The position numbers and the translations under genes were made by a program. Shown one piece after another: positions 15,854-17,939 of a stretch of DNA of 17,939 bases. Below the pieces are notes generated by a model. It was not told where the DNA came from. It saw only the letters and a list, made by a program, of their open reading frames with translations, and did no database searches. Each line of letters begins with the position of its first letter. Position 1 is the first letter of the stretch. The stretch comes from Alphaproteobacteria bacterium UBA2964 (lineage in GTDB: Bacteria; Pseudomonadota; Alphaproteobacteria; MPNO01; UBA2964), in the NCBI GenBank assembly GCA_002348425.1, contig DEBE01000090.1, positions 1 to 17,939 of the forward strand. Direction: 5' to 3'.

Positions 15854-16783
15854 ATGGAAGATATTTTCAAATCCCAAAACGTCATAGAAGAAATTAAAGA
15901 TGCTAAAAAAAATAGACGGCCATGGATCGGAAAGAGCGTAATAAGAACTTTATCAGATTTTTTTTCCTATAAGGATTTTGAGACACTCCTCAACCAGACG
16001 GGAATTTGGACACCTGGGCGTTTGCAAGTTTTGTTGGACAACAAGCCCATTCCCCAAAATGACCTATTTCCAGCTCAACAAAATATTTCCGGTGACGGCA
16101 CCGCCCTAAATACCGAGATTTTAAAAGATGCAATGAAACGCGGCAGCTCAATCGTCCTAAACGATATTGCTGGACTTTCTATAGGTGTGCTCAAAATCCG
16201 AGAAGCCTTAACAAGCTGGACCAAGGGAAAGCTTGAATGTAATCTTTATTACTCGCAGAAAGACCACCAAGCCTTTCCAATTCATTTTGATGTGCACGAT
16301 GTTTTTGCCATTCAGATTGACGGCAAAAAACACTGGCAAGTCTTTGATCAGTATGCGGAATATCCCATCAATCATCCACACTTTACAAATGCACGTTACA
16401 TGAATCCGGAAAATGTCCGCGGATCACCATTATTGGATTTATTATTCGAACCTGGTGATCTTTTATATATCCCGTCTGGTTTTCTGCATCACGCATCATG
16501 TCGGCAGGGACGGTCACTCCATTTATCCTTTGGCTTGGTGGAAATGTTAGGCATGGATGTCATATCCCATGCATTTGAAAATGCAGTGAAAACAGAGTTT
16601 TTCCGCATGCCCCTTAATGCAATTTTAAGAGAAAAGGACCCAGTTGATTTTTATCTCCGAAAGTGGGCTAAACAGATGAAAGATCTCTCCTCAAATCCTG
16701 ATTTTAAAAAGCGCGTCGAAGACAGTCTCGAAAGTTTCTCATACCGCGCTAACCAATTGGATCTTGAATCAGATGAGAAATAG
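15854..16783 (+). CDS. JmjC/cupin-domain Fe(II)/2-oxoglutarate oxygenase, RoxA/NO66-like
   Basis: The 309-residue protein has a cupin-like JmjC core with the iron triad H144-x-D146 (FPIHFDVHD) and H212 (YIPSGFLHHA). Between them GKKHWQVF is the usual strand with a basic residue for 2-oxoglutarate binding, and FEPGDLLYIPSG is the typical turn. A helical C-terminal region of about 80 residues follows. The layout resembles the ribosomal-oxygenase group (E. coli RoxA/YcfD hydroxylates an arginine of L16), but overall identity to RoxA looks low, so substrate and target residue are unknown. The ATG at 15854 is preferred: AAGGGA and AAGGA lie 10 and 4 nt upstream; a TTG at 15851 is also in frame. 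It faces the porin gene, whose terminator begins a few bases after this stop. Confidence 0.82.
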   Translation: MEDIFKSQNVIEEIKDAKKNRRPWIGKSVIRTLSDFFSYKDFETLLNQTGIWTPGRLQVLLDNKPIPQNDLFPAQQNISGDGTALNTEILKDAMKRGSSIVLNDIAGLSIGVLKIREALTSWTKGKLECNLYYSQKDHQAFPIHFDVHDVFAIQIDGKKHWQVFDQYAEYPINHPHFTNARYMNPENVRGSPLLDLLFEPGDLLYIPSGFLHHASCRQGRSLHLSFGLVEMLGMDVISHAFENAVKTEFFRMPLNAILREKDPVDFYLRKWAKQMKDLSSNPDFKKRVEDSLESFSYRANQLDLESDEK

Positions 16784-16789
16784 TAAAAT

Positions 16790-16820
16790 AAAAAAATTAG
16801 GGGGCCCGAAGGCCCCCTAA
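16790..16820 (-). terminator. Intrinsic terminator of the porin gene
   Basis: On the minus strand, TTAGGGGGCC pairs with GGCCCCCTAA (10 bp, window 16797-16820) around a TTCG tetraloop and is followed by seven T residues and more T-rich sequence. It lies 26 bp after the porin stop. The plus strand lacks a T tract after the hairpin, so it should not end the JmjC transcript. Confidence 0.93.
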
Positions 16821-16845
16821 CCAATTCTAAATTTCTGTAAAAATC

Positions 16846-17895
16846 TTAGAATTTAATCTTGAAGCCAGCTACAACACCGTTTTCACTAACGTTATTGGAG
16901 CTTCCACTGCCCTGATCATCATCAACGTTGAAGATAGAGCCTTCAAATTTTACGCCGCCACCCAAATTCTTGGAATAGCCAGCTGACGTAACAGTTGTCT
17001 TCTTATCGGTACCACTCGATGGCTCATTCTCAGCAAAACCATACTGAAGGCTGACAGTGTCAGACTTGTTGAGCTTGTACTTAATAGCTGCACCAGTATC
17101 TTTGTTCTTGGTTCCAGAACCATTGTCTTCAACAGCATGGAAAGCCGTTAAAGTCACAGCACCTTGACCAATGTTAACACCCATGTTCCAGCCATCTTCA
17201 GTGACAGAACCCGTGTCAACTTGTGAATAACCAACTGCTAGGCTGTACTTCGTCTTACCAGCTTTACCAGCATACTTGGCCATGGCAGAGATACCATCAC
17301 GATCACCAGAAGTTTCTGTATCATCGTAATCTGTAGCCGTACCACCAGAAGCATCAGGCATATAGGAAACAGCAGCAGAAAGTGCACCCATTTTTGGAAG
17401 GAAATAAGTGATCTTTTGGTTGTCGCCCATGCCAACGTCATTGTCGTTGTCAATGGTCTGGTTTCCAGAAAGGCCAACCCAGTCACCGGCATCTGACTTA
17501 ACGATACCTACAGGGCCAACACCCTTAACACTTCCAACGTAGGAAGCAGCAGGGTCGTTGTTACCAATTTGGAACTTACCGAAGGAACCCTTAACATACA
17601 TGGAAGTTTCATCCCATGTGTTGTTCCCGGTAGTAGTACCCGTTCCAGCTTCCAACTCCATACGCCCACCAACGGTCATGCCGTTCTTGAGCTTCTGTTT
17701 CCAGTCAAAGTTGATTTCACTGTCGTGCTTGACGTCGAAGTTATTGACTTGGCTGGCTACACCATCGGCACCCACACCAACCCAAGCTTCATAGTAACCG
17801 CTAAGCTTTAACTTAGCTGCACTTGCAGGAGCAGCAGCAACAGCCGCAGCGGCTGCAACAATAACTGTGCTCGCAAGAAGTTTAGATTTTAACAT
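16846..17895 (-). CDS. Outer-membrane porin (Gram-negative porin family)
   Basis: This 349-residue outer-membrane beta-barrel is likely a general diffusion channel. A clear signal peptide (residues 1-26, KSKLLASTVIVAAAAAVAAA, ending PASA) is followed by the mature start AKLKLSGYYEAWVG, typical of alphaproteobacterial porins. Alternating hydrophobic strands and Gly/Asp/Asn/Ser-rich loops fill the rest, for example NNFDVKHDSEINFDWKQKL, FGKFQIGNND and TKYSLAVGYSQV. The last residue is phenylalanine in GFKIKF, the usual signal for Bam-mediated assembly. The protein has no cysteine. AGAGGT lies 5 nt before the ATG, a strong Shine-Dalgarno, and the terminator is strong, so high expression is expected. 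Pore selectivity cannot be told. Confidence 0.94.
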   Translation of the reverse strand: MLKSKLLASTVIVAAAAAVAAAPASAAKLKLSGYYEAWVGVGADGVASQVNNFDVKHDSEINFDWKQKLKNGMTVGGRMELEAGTGTTTGNNTWDETSMYVKGSFGKFQIGNNDPAASYVGSVKGVGPVGIVKSDAGDWVGLSGNQTIDNDNDVGMGDNQKITYFLPKMGALSAAVSYMPDASGGTATDYDDTETSGDRDGISAMAKYAGKAGKTKYSLAVGYSQVDTGSVTEDGWNMGVNIGQGAVTLTAFHAVEDNGSGTKNKDTGAAIKYKLNKSDTVSLQYGFAENEPSSGTDKKTTVTSAGYSKNLGGGVKFEGSIFNVDDDQGSGSSNNVSENGVVAGFKIKF

Positions 17896-17909
17896 TTAAC
17901 ACCTCTAAA

Positions 17910-17927
17910 TTTTTATCTAGATAAAAA
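17910..17927 (-). promoter_or_regulatory. 18-bp perfect palindrome in the porin leader
   Basis: TTTTTATCTAGATAAAAA is a perfect palindrome whose porin-side edge lies 14 bp from the porin ATG and 3 bp from the Shine-Dalgarno core. It could be an operator for a dimeric regulator or, as RNA, a weak A-U hairpin affecting translation or stability. No regulator is identified. Confidence 0.5.
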
Positions 17928-17939
17928 GTGACTAAATTG

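Noticed and set aside
17558..17811. Plus-strand frames antisense to the porin signal and first strands
   Set aside because: They mirror the biased codon use of the highly expressed porin gene and show no independent gene features.

Overview
The window looks like a chromosomal stretch of a low-to-moderate GC, probably marine, alphaproteobacterium. The main reasons are the gene order, which runs thioredoxin-TPR protein, LON-domain protein, Trm112-like protein, UbiH-family hydroxylase, PII and AmtB, aminotransferase, FtsK, LolA, ExoIII, response regulator, L,D-transpeptidase and YggS; a short-linker FtsK; the alphaproteobacterial forms of XthA and the DUF971 protein; and an alphaproteobacterial-type porin. 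A Rhodospirillales-like affiliation is my inference from that order. No tRNA, rRNA, IS element, prophage, CRISPR array or defence island is visible. Apart from the 5'-truncated first gene, the genes are complete, with one exception, glnK.

Region by region: (1) 3-2012, plus strand: the end of a CnoX/YbbN-like thioredoxin-TPR gene, a stand-alone LON substrate-binding-domain gene (overlapping by 4 bp), a one-cysteine Trm112-family gene and a DUF971 gene, probably one operon. (2) 2023-3264, minus strand: a UbiH/Coq6-family flavin hydroxylase, convergent with DUF971. (3) 3453-5261: a nitrogen cassette with a near-consensus sigma-54 promoter, glnK, amtB and an intrinsic terminator. glnK carries a one-base deletion directly before the T-loop tyrosine codon, while the rest of the gene is intact in the -1 frame. 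(4) 5385-9752: a DapC-like aminotransferase, ftsK and lolA. (5) 9797-11372: a class-I glutamine-amidotransferase-like hydrolase and xthA. (6) 11406-12041: a small heat-shock gene (Hsp20) with an RpoH-type promoter, a structured leader whose last hairpin hides the Shine-Dalgarno sequence with a bulged G (ROSE-like RNA thermometer), and a terminator. (7) 12076-13669: a histidine phosphatase and a fumarylacetoacetate-hydrolase-family enzyme. (8) 13674-15746: an OmpR-type response regulator (minus), a signal-peptide-less YkuD L,D-transpeptidase (plus) and the PLP protein YggS (minus). (9) 15854-17895: a JmjC/cupin oxygenase (plus) and a convergent, probably highly expressed porin (minus) with a UUCG-loop terminator and an 18-bp perfect palindrome in its leader.

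Functionally this is mostly housekeeping: protein quality control, ubiquinone synthesis, ammonium uptake, cell-wall precursor and cross-link chemistry, chromosome segregation, lipoprotein sorting and DNA repair. The regulatory content is richer than the gene content. It includes a sigma-54 nitrogen promoter, a heat-shock gene apparently controlled at both transcription and translation, and a palindrome-bearing porin leader. I see no clear candidate for an entirely new multi-gene system. The best leads are the ROSE-like leader and the glnK frameshift.
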